A DNA stretch of 64,000 bases from Meandrina meandrites (taxonomy: Eukaryota; Cnidaria; Anthozoa; Scleractinia; Meandrinidae), in contig OY855904.1 of assembly GCA_963693305.1 (NCBI GenBank), positions 39,840,417-39,904,416 of the forward strand, read 5' to 3'. Shown one piece after another: positions 12,766 to 21,358 of the stretch. The translations under genes were made by a program, and so were the position numbers. The notes under the pieces were generated by a model. That model was not told where the DNA came from. It did not search any database and worked only from the letters and a program-made list of their open reading frames with translations. Position 1 is the first letter of the stretch. Every line of letters starts with the position of its first letter.

Positions 12766-13665
12766 ATGAACACTGATACCGAGAAACACAAAAACGAATC
12801 GGTTGACCATCATTCAGACATTGAAGACAACTCTACTCCTGGAACTATTGTTATCATAAACTGTGTTCTTAATGCTCCACTGATGCTCATATCCATTCTG
12901 GGCAACGCTTTGGTATTGGCCGCCATAATAAGAACTCCTTCCATTCGCTCAACTTCAGTGATTATGCTCTGCAGTCTCGCTGTATCAGACCTTCTTGTTG
13001 GTCTCATTGTTCAACCGATTTTTATTGCTCTTCAACTTACAAACGACCATTTCGTTAACCATGTTTCGAATATGACCGGGCCTCCTTTATGTGCAGTTTC
13101 TCTCTTCACAATATCAGCCATCACTGTGGATCGATTTTTGGCTATTCACTATCACATGAGATATGCTACTGTAGTGACTAAATCTCGTGTTAAATATACT
13201 TTAGTAATTATATGGTTGATTGCCATTTTTCTATCAGGTTTTCATTTTTGGAAAATTCATTTATATAGGTTACTTTCAGGCGTTGTTGTCATCATTTGTC
13301 TTATAATTTCCACATTTTCTTACATCAGAATTTATCGAATTGTTCGTCGACATCAGTTACAAATTCACGCTCAACAGCAAGCAGTGCAAATTTCCAATGC
13401 TGAAAATAACTTTCTTGTGAACATGGTGCGATTGCAAAGAGGTGCAATGAACACTTTCGTGTTTTACATAGCCTTGGTTGCTTGTTATTTTCCAGTGTAT
13501 GTTATGTTAACTCTCGGTGGAACTGGAAAGGACTGGAAACCAGAATGGGACTTTGGTTTCACTGTAGTATTCATGAACTCCTCCATCAATCCATTTTTGT
13601 ATTGTTGGCGTCTTCGTGAGCTTCGGGCGGCCGTCGTAAAGACAGCAAAGCAGATGTTATTTTAA
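12766..13665 (+). CDS. Rhodopsin-like (class A) GPCR 1, C-terminus shortened
   Basis: Intronless, 299 residues. GN at 46-47 (TM1), LAVSD at 71-75 (TM2), TM3 cysteine at 109, DRF at 122-124 replacing the usual DRY, CYFP at 240-243 in TM6 (tyrosine in place of the usual toggle tryptophan) and NPFLY at 275-279 (TM7). Loop 2 is very short and TM5 lacks the usual proline, as in melanocortin/cannabinoid-group receptors; the ligand is unknown. Sequons lie in the N-terminal tail (NES, NST) and loop 1 (NMT). The start is the ATGAAC shared by all paralogues. Two base changes turn the codons after MLC into a stop, so the protein ends MLF, six residues short of gene 31336. The Tigger-like insertion 130 bp downstream splits its putative AATAAA. 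Confidence 0.9.
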   Translation: MNTDTEKHKNESVDHHSDIEDNSTPGTIVIINCVLNAPLMLISILGNALVLAAIIRTPSIRSTSVIMLCSLAVSDLLVGLIVQPIFIALQLTNDHFVNHVSNMTGPPLCAVSLFTISAITVDRFLAIHYHMRYATVVTKSRVKYTLVIIWLIAIFLSGFHFWKIHLYRLLSGVVVIICLIISTFSYIRIYRIVRRHQLQIHAQQQAVQISNAENNFLVNMVRLQRGAMNTFVFYIALVACYFPVYVMLTLGGTGKDWKPEWDFGFTVVFMNSSINPFLYCWRLRELRAAVVKTAKQMLF

Positions 13666-13799
13666 CAAACAGAAGAAAGCTAGACACTGTCTCCTTACTG
13701 AATGAAAAGAAAATGTTATAAACAGAAGACAACGAGAAAGCAATTTTCGTTTCTGTGTTTCGATGCTTGAGAAGTCGAGATAAACAAGAATTGTAAATA

Positions 13800-14713
13800 C
13801 AGTCCAACCTCTATTAAGCGGCCATCATCGGGACTTTGAAAAGTGGCTGCTTATTAGAGGTACAATATATATTGGATAGGAATGGCAGTAAACATGATTT
13901 TACTGACTCAATATAGCAAATGCTTTTAAAAAGTAAACATATATGAAGATATTTCCAAAATTCATTGTAAAATTCATTGCCAGAAGTATCTAAGGACGTT
14001 TTTAAGTTTTCCTTTTTTCCTAGATCAATAACAGAGTGGAACTTACTGCCTGCTTACTTAGTGAATTGCAAGTCATTATCTGATTTTAAATTAAATTTAG
14101 GGAAGCATGTGAAATAAGTAAAGTAAATTGTAATTAAGAATTATGTAATTGTAATTAAGAATTGTAATTAAGAATCACTTTTATCTAATTTATGCATATG
14201 TACATCTTTTGTATTTATTTTGGCTCTTATTTGTAGTTGATGTGATGTCTTTCGAGATTTTATCAACTTAATAAGTGTAGATGTAGATGTAACAAAACAT
14301 CAAGCGCATTTCCAGCCCATGCATAGTTCTAGCGCTAAGACAGAGGGCACGTAGTTGAAGTGTACAGTATTTCTTCGGGTTGATAATGTACAGAAAAATA
14401 TGCAAAACAAAGTTGACAAGTTTCTTAGGCCTGCAGTTCTTGATTTCGTGTTGTTATCAGTTGTCACCTTATATCATCTGTCACCATTTCGGTTGGGAAG
14501 ATAATTTGCTGGCCGCTTAATGGAGGTAAAAAACCATATAAATAATACACTTGCGACAGCAAAAAGGTGGCGGCGGCCGCTTAATAGAGGTGGCCGTTGA
14601 ATAGAGGTATGAAATACAGCAGTTTACTGACAAATAAATCAGGACTTTTGCAAAGTGGCCGCTTAATGGAGGGTGGACGCTTAATAGGTGGCCGGTTAAT
14701 AGAGGTTGGAGTG
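13800..14713. mobile_element. Tigger/pogo-like element, TA target, copy 1, containing a LINE scrap
   Basis: It begins CAGTCCAACCTCTATTAAGC and ends with the inverse (TTAATAGAGGTTGGAGTG), with TA on both sides. The unoccupied site is GTAAATAAACAAG at 21328-21340. Subterminal repeats GTGGCCGCTTAATAGAGG recur near both ends. TA target and CAG termini fit pogo/Tigger elements; no transposase is present. Inside, about 13990-14292 is the 3' end of a LINE (see that entry). Sister copies: 32375-33300 and 38242-39167. Confidence 0.8.
13960..14292 (+). mobile_element. 5'-truncated LINE 3' end nested in the Tigger-like element
   Basis: The plus frame carries the C-terminal end of a non-LTR reverse transcriptase ORF: the motif EWNLLPAYLVNCKSLSDFKL followed by a stop near 14118. 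An AT-rich tail ends in GTAGATGTAGATGTAAC. The same nested scrap occurs in all three Tigger-like copies, so it was in place before the array duplications. Confidence 0.7.
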
Positions 14714-14984
14714 TAAACAAGAAATTTTCTGACACTTGCAGGACAACAATCGTAATGTTAGATGGCAGTCGAATGCACTGAAATTTGTCGTGTTCTAAAC
14801 GAGCAGGTGACTGGGTACAAATACTTAAGATCGATTAAATTGAAAAATGGTGCCCTTCATCTGAAAGAGCATCCAAATATAGTAAGTTTACCAAATTTGA
14901 GAGTTACTGGCTTAAACGCAAAGGCATGGTACACTTTTCAAAATCGCAAAAATAAGAGAGAGCTACGTATGGATTGGAGGGACA

Positions 14985-15490
14985 GGCGTCCATCCAATCC
15001 AGGCTCCGGGGGGGAGGGTTAGGGGTTGCCCGTGAATTGCAGGCCTTGCTGTCAGCCAACTGGGTACCTTGTGTTGAAACAGGGTAGATTATGCCAGCAT
15101 AAAATAATCGGTTCATCAAAACAGGCTCCTAGCAGGACTAGCCAACCCGGAAAGGAGAGTCCCGCACCCAGCAGGGGCAATTTGCCCTTTCCAGGCCCAT
15201 GTCCTGCCATAATCTTCACTGATTTGACAACAGGTGGACTCTGCGAGCCCTGTTTCCTTCACAAAAATGTGCTGGTATTATTGTCATGCTTGTCATGTTT
15301 TGGCAGCTGCATTCAGCTGCCTGCCAACCTATGATAGCTTAGCTGTGACTTGGGATGGCTAGCTAGGCTCTCCAGGAACCCTACCGGGCTGGCCAGGCTC
15401 CGAGTTGGGAGGATTAGGGGTTGCCAGTAAATTGCAGGCCTTGCTGGCAGCCGACTGGGTACCTTTTGTTGAAACAGGGTGGACATATTT
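14985..15490 (+). repeat. Dispersed repeat bounded by two ~90-bp direct repeats
   Basis: The block CAGGCTCCG...TTAGGGGTTGCC...GAATTGCAGGCCTTGCTG...ACTGGGTACCTT occurs at about 14998-15090 and again at 15396-15485 in the same orientation. The spacer includes TGTCCTGCCATAATCTTCA and GGTGGACTCTGCGA. A second copy lies at 39430-41420, split by the insertion at 39566. Short direct terminal repeats without coding capacity would fit a TRIM-like element, but this is not proven. Confidence 0.6.
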
Positions 15491-15846
15491 CAGAACAAAT
15501 TACATACTACTGACTACTGATTCACATTTCCTTAGAAACATAAAAGAGGAACAATATCTCAATGCGTCTACAGCTTTTTTTACATACAGCGCCCTTTCTC
15601 AAGGGTCCAAAAGTTGCTATTTACGGAGCCAAAATGAAAATTGACAATTAAACATCTAAGAAGCTAAAAATCCTGTTATTCATCCAAAAGAAGTGAAAAG
15701 CTTAAAAGATAAATTAAAGTAAATAATGTCTAGCGATTCTGCATCTCTAACATGTATTATTAAGTTTCATTTAAAAAGGCGAACTGGTAATACCAAAAGT
15801 TTAATAAAACGCTCCTCGAGTTATATTTAAAACCAATACTAATTAA
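15491..15846. other. Intergenic, duplicated at 41.4-41.76 kb
   Basis: No gene is seen. It follows 41405-41768 closely, including AACATGTATTATTAAGTTTC and the start of the upstream receptor cassette (CGCTCCTCGAGTTATATTTA). Confidence 0.6.
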
Positions 15847-16472
15847 GGTGATTCCTCAGAAATAAAACTGCCCGATGGATTTTTTTTAAACTTTCCCTGA
15901 ATGTTCCCTACCAAGCACTGTTTCGAAAAATACAATAAAAAAGATAGGTCACCATGCTCGCAAGAGAGATATAATGGGCCAATCTTACCTCATTTATGCC
16001 TGTTCTGGTACTAATCGCGCGCGTAATTTCATCGGTCCATATTACATTTTACGGTAGCTGAAATCAAAGTTTATTAAAGTTATACTTAAAAAAAAAACCT
16101 TGATTGGTAGAAAGTGCCTACCATAAGGAACAATGTTATATACGTCTTACGGAAAAATTCAAACAAATCCAAATAGCATCGGATCAAAACGTTTCTCGCG
16201 TAACAGTTTTGTGCACGCATTCAGCTATATCTTTTTTTTTTGCCCCGATGAATTTTTTTTAAAATTGTCCAACTCAAAGAGGATAATTTGCACATCAAAA
16301 TTATGTAATAAAAAATATAGGTCAATATGTTTGTTTACGAGAAAACGGCAATTTATCTCTCTCGCGAGCAAAGCTGCATAGAAAAAAGTCGCCATTTTGT
16401 TTATGTGCGCGAGCTAATCACGCGTAATATTCTGCGCAGTAGGAATGCGTAATGCAATACTGAGGAATCACC
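15847..16472. mobile_element. TTAA-flanked element of 626 bp
   Basis: The termini are GGTGATTCCTCAG and its exact inverse CTGAGGAATCACC, with TTAA on both sides (15843-15846, 16473-16476). The homologous site at 41758-41783 (ACTAATTAATTGAACC) carries a single TTAA, so the insertion is precise. The interior holds two loosely related direct halves (each with CCCGATG followed by a T-run, and ATAGGTCA). No transposase. Confidence 0.85.
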
Positions 16473-16731
16473 TTAATTGAACCAATATCGCCAAAACTCG
16501 GTGTCGCTTTTTGGGAAAAGAGTAAATAGGTAATGAAAACATTTCACGATGAAAACGTCAGGACAGGTCTTAATTAAGAATCACCAGGTGTTTAAGAAAA
16601 TATGTTGTTGTCTCACGGTTGCGTCTCCACCGTTGCATCACCTCTTTTATATGCTATCTGGAAAAAGGAGAATTATGTTTAACTAATAAAAACAAACAGT
16701 TTGGTAACGCAAAGAGATCATAACCAGCTAA

Positions 16732-16858
16732 ATGTTCATGATGAATAATACCAACAAACACAGCAACGGATCGGTTGACCATTATTTAGACAATGAAGGA
16801 AACTCTACTCCTAGAACTATTGTTGTCATAAACTGTGTTCTTAATGCTCCACTGATGA
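16732..16858 (+). pseudogene. Truncated GPCR pseudogene 2
   Basis: The 5' end matches the array receptors for about 42 codons (MFMMNNTNKHSNGSVDH onward to NCVLNAPLM), then stops abruptly at the position of TM1 where a GC-rich palindromic repeat begins. All helices after TM1 are missing. It still has the conserved upstream cassette. The same break occurs in the pseudogene at 42020. Confidence 0.85.
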
Positions 16859-17297
16859 TGACAGTCGGCCGACATACGGCCGACCGTCGGTCGACAGTCG
16901 GCCGACGCGTCGGCAACTATTTTCTTTACATGATTTACCGCGGATAAATGTTGCGTCGGCGGGTGGTGGTGGTGCGTCGAAGCGTTTTCTCTTGAAATTA
17001 AATCTTTCATTGGTCGAGTTAGGTGTTTTGTGTCTCATTTTATAAATTCAATAACTATTTGATACGTTTTAGCTGCAATAAGTCGGGAAATGATCAATGT
17101 ATTCATAGACGCCATTTTGTTTTTGTGCTATATGGACCTAGTCCCCACACAACTTTATTGTTGACCCTGACTAAGCACTACCGAGGTACGTCGACGTTAT
17201 ACTAAGTAAAATTTGGGAACATTTTTTTTGTATTTGTGGTGGTTTCTAAAGGAGCCATTTGTTCTCGCAATAAATAATCTTTTTTTTTGCAGCGGAA
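16859..17297. repeat. GC-rich palindromic repeat replacing the receptor body, copy 1
   Basis: It starts with overlapping palindromes (GTCGGCCGAC twice, plus ACGGCCGACCGTCGG), then GGGTGGTGGTGGTGCGTCG, an AT-rich body with GCCATTTTGTTTTTGTGC, and ends near TTTTTTTTTGCAGCGG, where the next receptor's upstream region begins. The second copy is at 42135-42578. Its origin is unknown. Confidence 0.65.
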
Positions 17298-17624
17298 ACT
17301 GGTAAATTACCAGAAGATTAGTAAGACGCTCCTCGAGTTATATTAAAAAACAATACTAATTAATTGAACGAATCTCGCTAAAAGTCGGTGTCGCTTTTTG
17401 GGAAAAGAGTAAATAGGTAATGAACACATTTCACGATGTAGACGTCAGGAGAATTTTTAATTAAAAATCAACAGATGTTTTAGAAAATATACTTAACTGA
17501 GTTGTTGTCTGTTGCGTCTCCACTGTTGCACCACGTCTGTTATATGCTTTCTGGAAAAAGGAGAATTATTTGTAACTAACAATACAAACAGTTTGGCAGC
17601 GCAAGGAGATCACCAACCAGCTAA

Positions 17625-17986
17625 ATGGTGATGATGAACAATACCTACAAACACAGCAACGGATTGGTTGACCATCATTCAGACAATGAAGGAAACTCTA
17701 CTCCTGGAACTATTGTTATCATAAACTGTGTTCTTAATGCTCCACTGGGGGGCAACGATTTGGTATTGGCCGCCATAATAAGAACTCCTTCCATTCGCTC
17801 AACTTCAGTGATTATGCTTGCAAGTCTCGCTGTTTCATATCTGCTCGTTGGCTTCCTTGCTGAACCAGAATGTTCATGAACTCGTCCATCAATCCATTTT
17901 TGTACCGTTGGCGTCTTCGCGAGCTTCGGGCGGCCGTTGTAAAGACAGCAAAGCAGATGTTATGTACACAAACAGAAGAAAGTTAG
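17625..17986 (+). pseudogene. GPCR pseudogene 3 with internal deletions
   Basis: The N-terminus and a shortened TM1 (18 bases removed between two CTG triplets, leaving CTGGGGGGCAACG), then TM2, are followed by a jump from the end of TM2 straight to the TM7/tail coding sequence (TTCATGAACTCGTCCATCAA). TM3-TM6 are missing. The frame opened at 17625 stops at 17879; the tail frame ends in TAG at 17986. It shares the TM1 lesion with the pseudogene at 33832. Confidence 0.9.
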
Positions 17987-18749
17987 ACATTGTCTTCTTT
18001 TTGAATGAAAAGAAAATGTTATAATACAGAATACAGCGAGACAGCAATTTTCGTTTCTGTGTTTCTCGGCTTGAAAAGTTGAGATGAACAAGAAGTGAAA
18101 ATAAACAAGAAATTTTGTGACACTTGCAGGAACTCGTAATATTAGATGGCAGTCGAATGCACTGAAATTTTTCTCGGTGTGTTGGAGCATTAACAGTACT
18201 TAAATTAGCTGGGCATCGTGCTAAATAATCATAAGTTGTGGAGAATTGGGAGGCTATCTGAATAGCTTAGTATTTTTGTCTTTGTAAATTTTCATGATAT
18301 TTTTTTAAAGATGCATGCAGGGCTCCTGTGGATACTTGGCCTACGAGATGAATTGGGTACCCTGCATAAATAAAGTTATACTTATTTACTTTAATGATGT
18401 TTATTCAAAGAGAAAAATTATTAAACAATTGTTATTGCGACGAACTGCACAATTTTCGTAATTTTGATCTTCTTCCAAAGAAGAATTGTTAAAATCTACA
18501 GCCCCTTTTTAAACCCAGAAAACGTAAACTGGATAAGTCCTTAGGCTGTGTTTTAAAGTCTAGCTTCTTATTTTAGTTTGCAGGATTAAAAGTCGTATCA
18601 AGATCTTAATTCTCTTTACTTTTACCTGCACGTTTCTTGTATCAGTAACTGGGAGAATTTGGTTAAATGTTTGGTACGCTTTTCCCTTTGTGATAATGAT
18701 CATTTTCTTAGTTTTAAACATAAAACGCCGGTTTTAAGCCATGAGTTTA

Positions 18750-19300
18750 TTCTTGGTTTCCACGTGACGTCATCACTGGCTATTAGACATCCTTAATATA
18801 TATCTCGTTGAAAGTTTTAGCTCGATAGCAGCCACCGTCTTTAAAATAGACCATTTTGAATTTCGGAATTTCACGCCACACGACATCAAGATGGCCGCCA
18901 GAAGGCTGTCACGTATGCTTCAAAATAATGCCTTATCCTACGATTTTTAACAATCTGAACAGTTGAGGTTTTGTAAGAAGTGTTTATATGAATGCTTACT
19001 TGTTCATGAGAGTGATATAACTGCCTTTTGTAGCAGAAGTGAATTCAAGATGTTTTCATTGATTTCCGGCCACCATGTTGGTGCCCAACTGCATGGGCAC
19101 CAACATGGCGTTTCCATACAGAGCTCTGTAAATTTGTATGGAACATTTTGAGGGATAACTCGAGTACGGAATACCGTACAAACCCGAGACTTAGACAAAC
19201 AGAATATCTGGTAATGTCCTACAACATATAATATTCTTGAGTTTTTTCACTCAATAGTTTTGGATTTACTTCTTTGTGGCGTGACAGTGAAAACCAACAA
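18750..19300. mobile_element. MITE with TTCTTGGTTTTCAC-type ends and an internal hairpin
   Basis: Present here but absent from the homologous site GAGTTTATACAACATCG at 35049-35065. The ends are TTCTTGGTTTCCACGTGACG and, inverted, TTGTTGGTTTTCACTGTCAC. No target duplication can be seen: the left and right flanks join to give exactly the empty site. It contains a perfect 15-bp hairpin at 19073-19108. Confidence 0.75.
19073..19108. repeat. Perfect 15-bp stem, 6-base loop
   Basis: CCATGTTGGTGCCCA at 19073-19087, loop ACTGCA, then TGGGCACCAACATGG at 19094-19108. It lies inside the MITE at 18750-19300. Confidence 0.9.
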
Positions 19301-20296
19301 TACAACATCGTAAGGGGTTTTCTGTGGACATAACTGGAAGACATCCTATCGAGGGGGTGGGGAAGGGGGAGAGTGGTAGGGAGGGGAGGTTTCAAGTGAG
19401 CTGACAGCAAACAACTTCCGTTATAAGTGTGTATGTTGCATCCAAATATTTGCTCTTTCTTTCCTTAATGCAGGTGCCCGTAAACTAAAGGGAGAGAAGG
19501 TTTCGTTGTCAAATTTGAACGTGTCACGAAAGTCTTGTCAAGGACTGATTCCTGAGAAACTTCACTTTGCCACTTAACAATTGCTATTGTTGCATTCGCT
19601 AAAGTTTTTGATAAGAGACATTCGAGTCGATAACGAGGTACAAAGATCTCCAAATTACTCTTAGTCTGTATGTTTAATTATGCATACATAAATTTGAGAA
19701 CAAATTACATATTACTGACTACTTATTCAAATTTCCTTAGAAACAACAATAGGGACAATATATTTCAATGTTTTTACAGCTTTTTTGCATACAGAAAATT
19801 TAACTCATCTCCGACTCGATCTCTTGGCCAGATCCTTGTTGTTTAAATGAATTATTGAAAACTCCATTTAAGAATGAAAATCAGCGATATAAAAATATTG
19901 AAATATCAGAAAGGCTGTATTATTTTTGAATAAAAGGCACGTTCCGTCTTAAAGGGCGCTGTAAATTATCAGAAATTTAATGTAAAGCTCTTCGAGTTAA
20001 GTCAATGAACAATTTTAATTACTTGCTAATCTCGCCAAAACTCGATGTCGCTTTTTGGGAAAAAACGAATAAGTAATGAACACATGTCACGATGAAAAAC
20101 GTCAGGGGAAGTTTATTAAGAATCACCAGATGTTTTAGAAAATATACTTAACTGAGTTTGTTTCCGTTGCGTCTCCACTGTTGGACCATGCAGCTCTGTT
20201 GTATGCTTTGTGGAGAAAGGAGAATTATTTGTAACTAGCAAGTGTAAAAACAAACAGTTTGGAAACTAAAAGAGATCATAATCAGTTAAAATTTTC

Positions 20297-21217
20297 ATGA
20301 TGAACAATACCAACAAACACAGCAACGGATCGGTTGATCATCATTCAGGCATTGAAGACAACTCTACTCCTGGGACTATTGTCAACATAAACTGTGTTCT
20401 TAATGCTCCACTGATGCTCATATCCATTCTGGGCAACGCTTTGGTATTGGCCGCCATAATAAGAACTCATTCCATTCGCTCAACTTCAATGATTATGCTT
20501 TCCAGTCTCGCTGTATCAGACCTTCTTGTTGGTCTCATTGTTCAACCGATTTTTGTTGCTCTTCGACTTACAAACGACCGTTTCGTTGTCCATGTTTCGA
20601 ATATGACCGGGCCTCCTTTATGTGGAGTTTCTCTCATGACAATAACAGTCATCGCTGTGGATCGATTTCTGGCTCTTCACTATCACATGAGATATGCTTC
20701 TTTAGTGATTGAATCTCGTGTTAAATATACTTTAGTAATGATATGGTCTATTGCCTTTTTTCTATCAGGGTTTTACTTTTGTGGTGATCGTTTATACAGG
20801 TTTCTTTCAGGCGTAGTTATTATCATTTGTCTTATAATTTCCACATTTTCTTACATCAGAATTTATCGAATTGTTCGTCGGCATCAGTTAGAAATTCACG
20901 CTCAACAACAAGCAGTGCAAAGTTCCAATGCTGAAAATAACTTATTTTTGAACATGGTGCGATTGAAAAGAAGTGCAATGAACACTTTCGTGTTTTACAT
21001 GGTATTGGTTGCTTGTTATTTTCCAGTTTTGTATGTTATACTAACTCTCCGTGGAACTGGAAAGGACTGGAAACCAGAATGGGACTTTGGTATCACTGTA
21101 GTATATATGAACTCATCCATCAATCCATTTTTGTACTGTTGGCGTCTTCGCGAGCTTCGGGCGGCCGTTGTAAAGACAGCAAAGCAGATGTTATGTAAAC
21201 AAACAGAAGAAAGCTAG
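20297..21217 (+). CDS. Rhodopsin-like GPCR 4, extra leucine in TM6
   Basis: Intronless, 306 residues. Sequons NNT, NGS and NST in the N-terminal tail; GN at 46-47, LAVSD at 71-75, TM3 cysteine 109 (GPPLCGVSL), DRF 122-124, NPFLY 276-280, and the tail ends KQTEES. TM6 reads CYFPVLYV where all paralogues read CYFPVYV or similar, so one codon is added right after the kink proline. Loop 2 has a cysteine (FYFCGDRL), shared only with the gene at 36053. The ATG used by paralogues two or three codons upstream is lost (TTTTCATG), and translation starts at ATGATGAAC. A putative AATAAA lies at 21331-21336. The call as a class A receptor is firm; the ligand is unknown. Confidence 0.92.
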   Translation: MMNNTNKHSNGSVDHHSGIEDNSTPGTIVNINCVLNAPLMLISILGNALVLAAIIRTHSIRSTSMIMLSSLAVSDLLVGLIVQPIFVALRLTNDRFVVHVSNMTGPPLCGVSLMTITVIAVDRFLALHYHMRYASLVIESRVKYTLVMIWSIAFFLSGFYFCGDRLYRFLSGVVIIICLIISTFSYIRIYRIVRRHQLEIHAQQQAVQSSNAENNLFLNMVRLKRSAMNTFVFYMVLVACYFPVLYVILTLRGTGKDWKPEWDFGITVVYMNSSINPFLYCWRLRELRAAVVKTAKQMLCKQTEES

Positions 21218-21358
21218 ACACTGTCTCCTTACTGAATGAAAAGAAAATGTTAAAAACAGAATCCAACGAGACAGCAATTTTCGTTTTCTGTGTTTTTATG
21301 CGGAAGAAGTTAAGATAGACAAGAATCGTAAATAAACAAGAAATTTGGTGACCCTTAA

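Larger units (their letters stand above)
8806..14965 (+). repeat. Segmental duplication, copy 1 (partner 27846-33559)
   Basis: From AAAAGCATGGTAATTTTTGC at about 8812 to GAGAGCTACGTATGGAT at about 14973, the sequence follows 27846-33559 almost base for base. It includes the receptor gene, its upstream kilobases, the nested Tigger-like element and a LINE scrap. The main length difference is a 455-bp insertion here (9495-9949). At the left border the copies share the short sequence CGAAAAG. Confidence 0.9.
17987..20296 (+). other. Intergenic between pseudogene 3 and receptor 4
   Basis: No gene is seen. Except for the insertion at 18750-19300 it follows 34296-36052. It ends in the conserved upstream cassette of the next receptor (about 20167-20296). 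Confidence 0.65.

Noticed and set aside
12810..13007. 65-codon antisense frame repeated in several receptor genes
   Set aside because: It is antisense to the conserved TM1-TM2 code and is preserved only because the receptor is.
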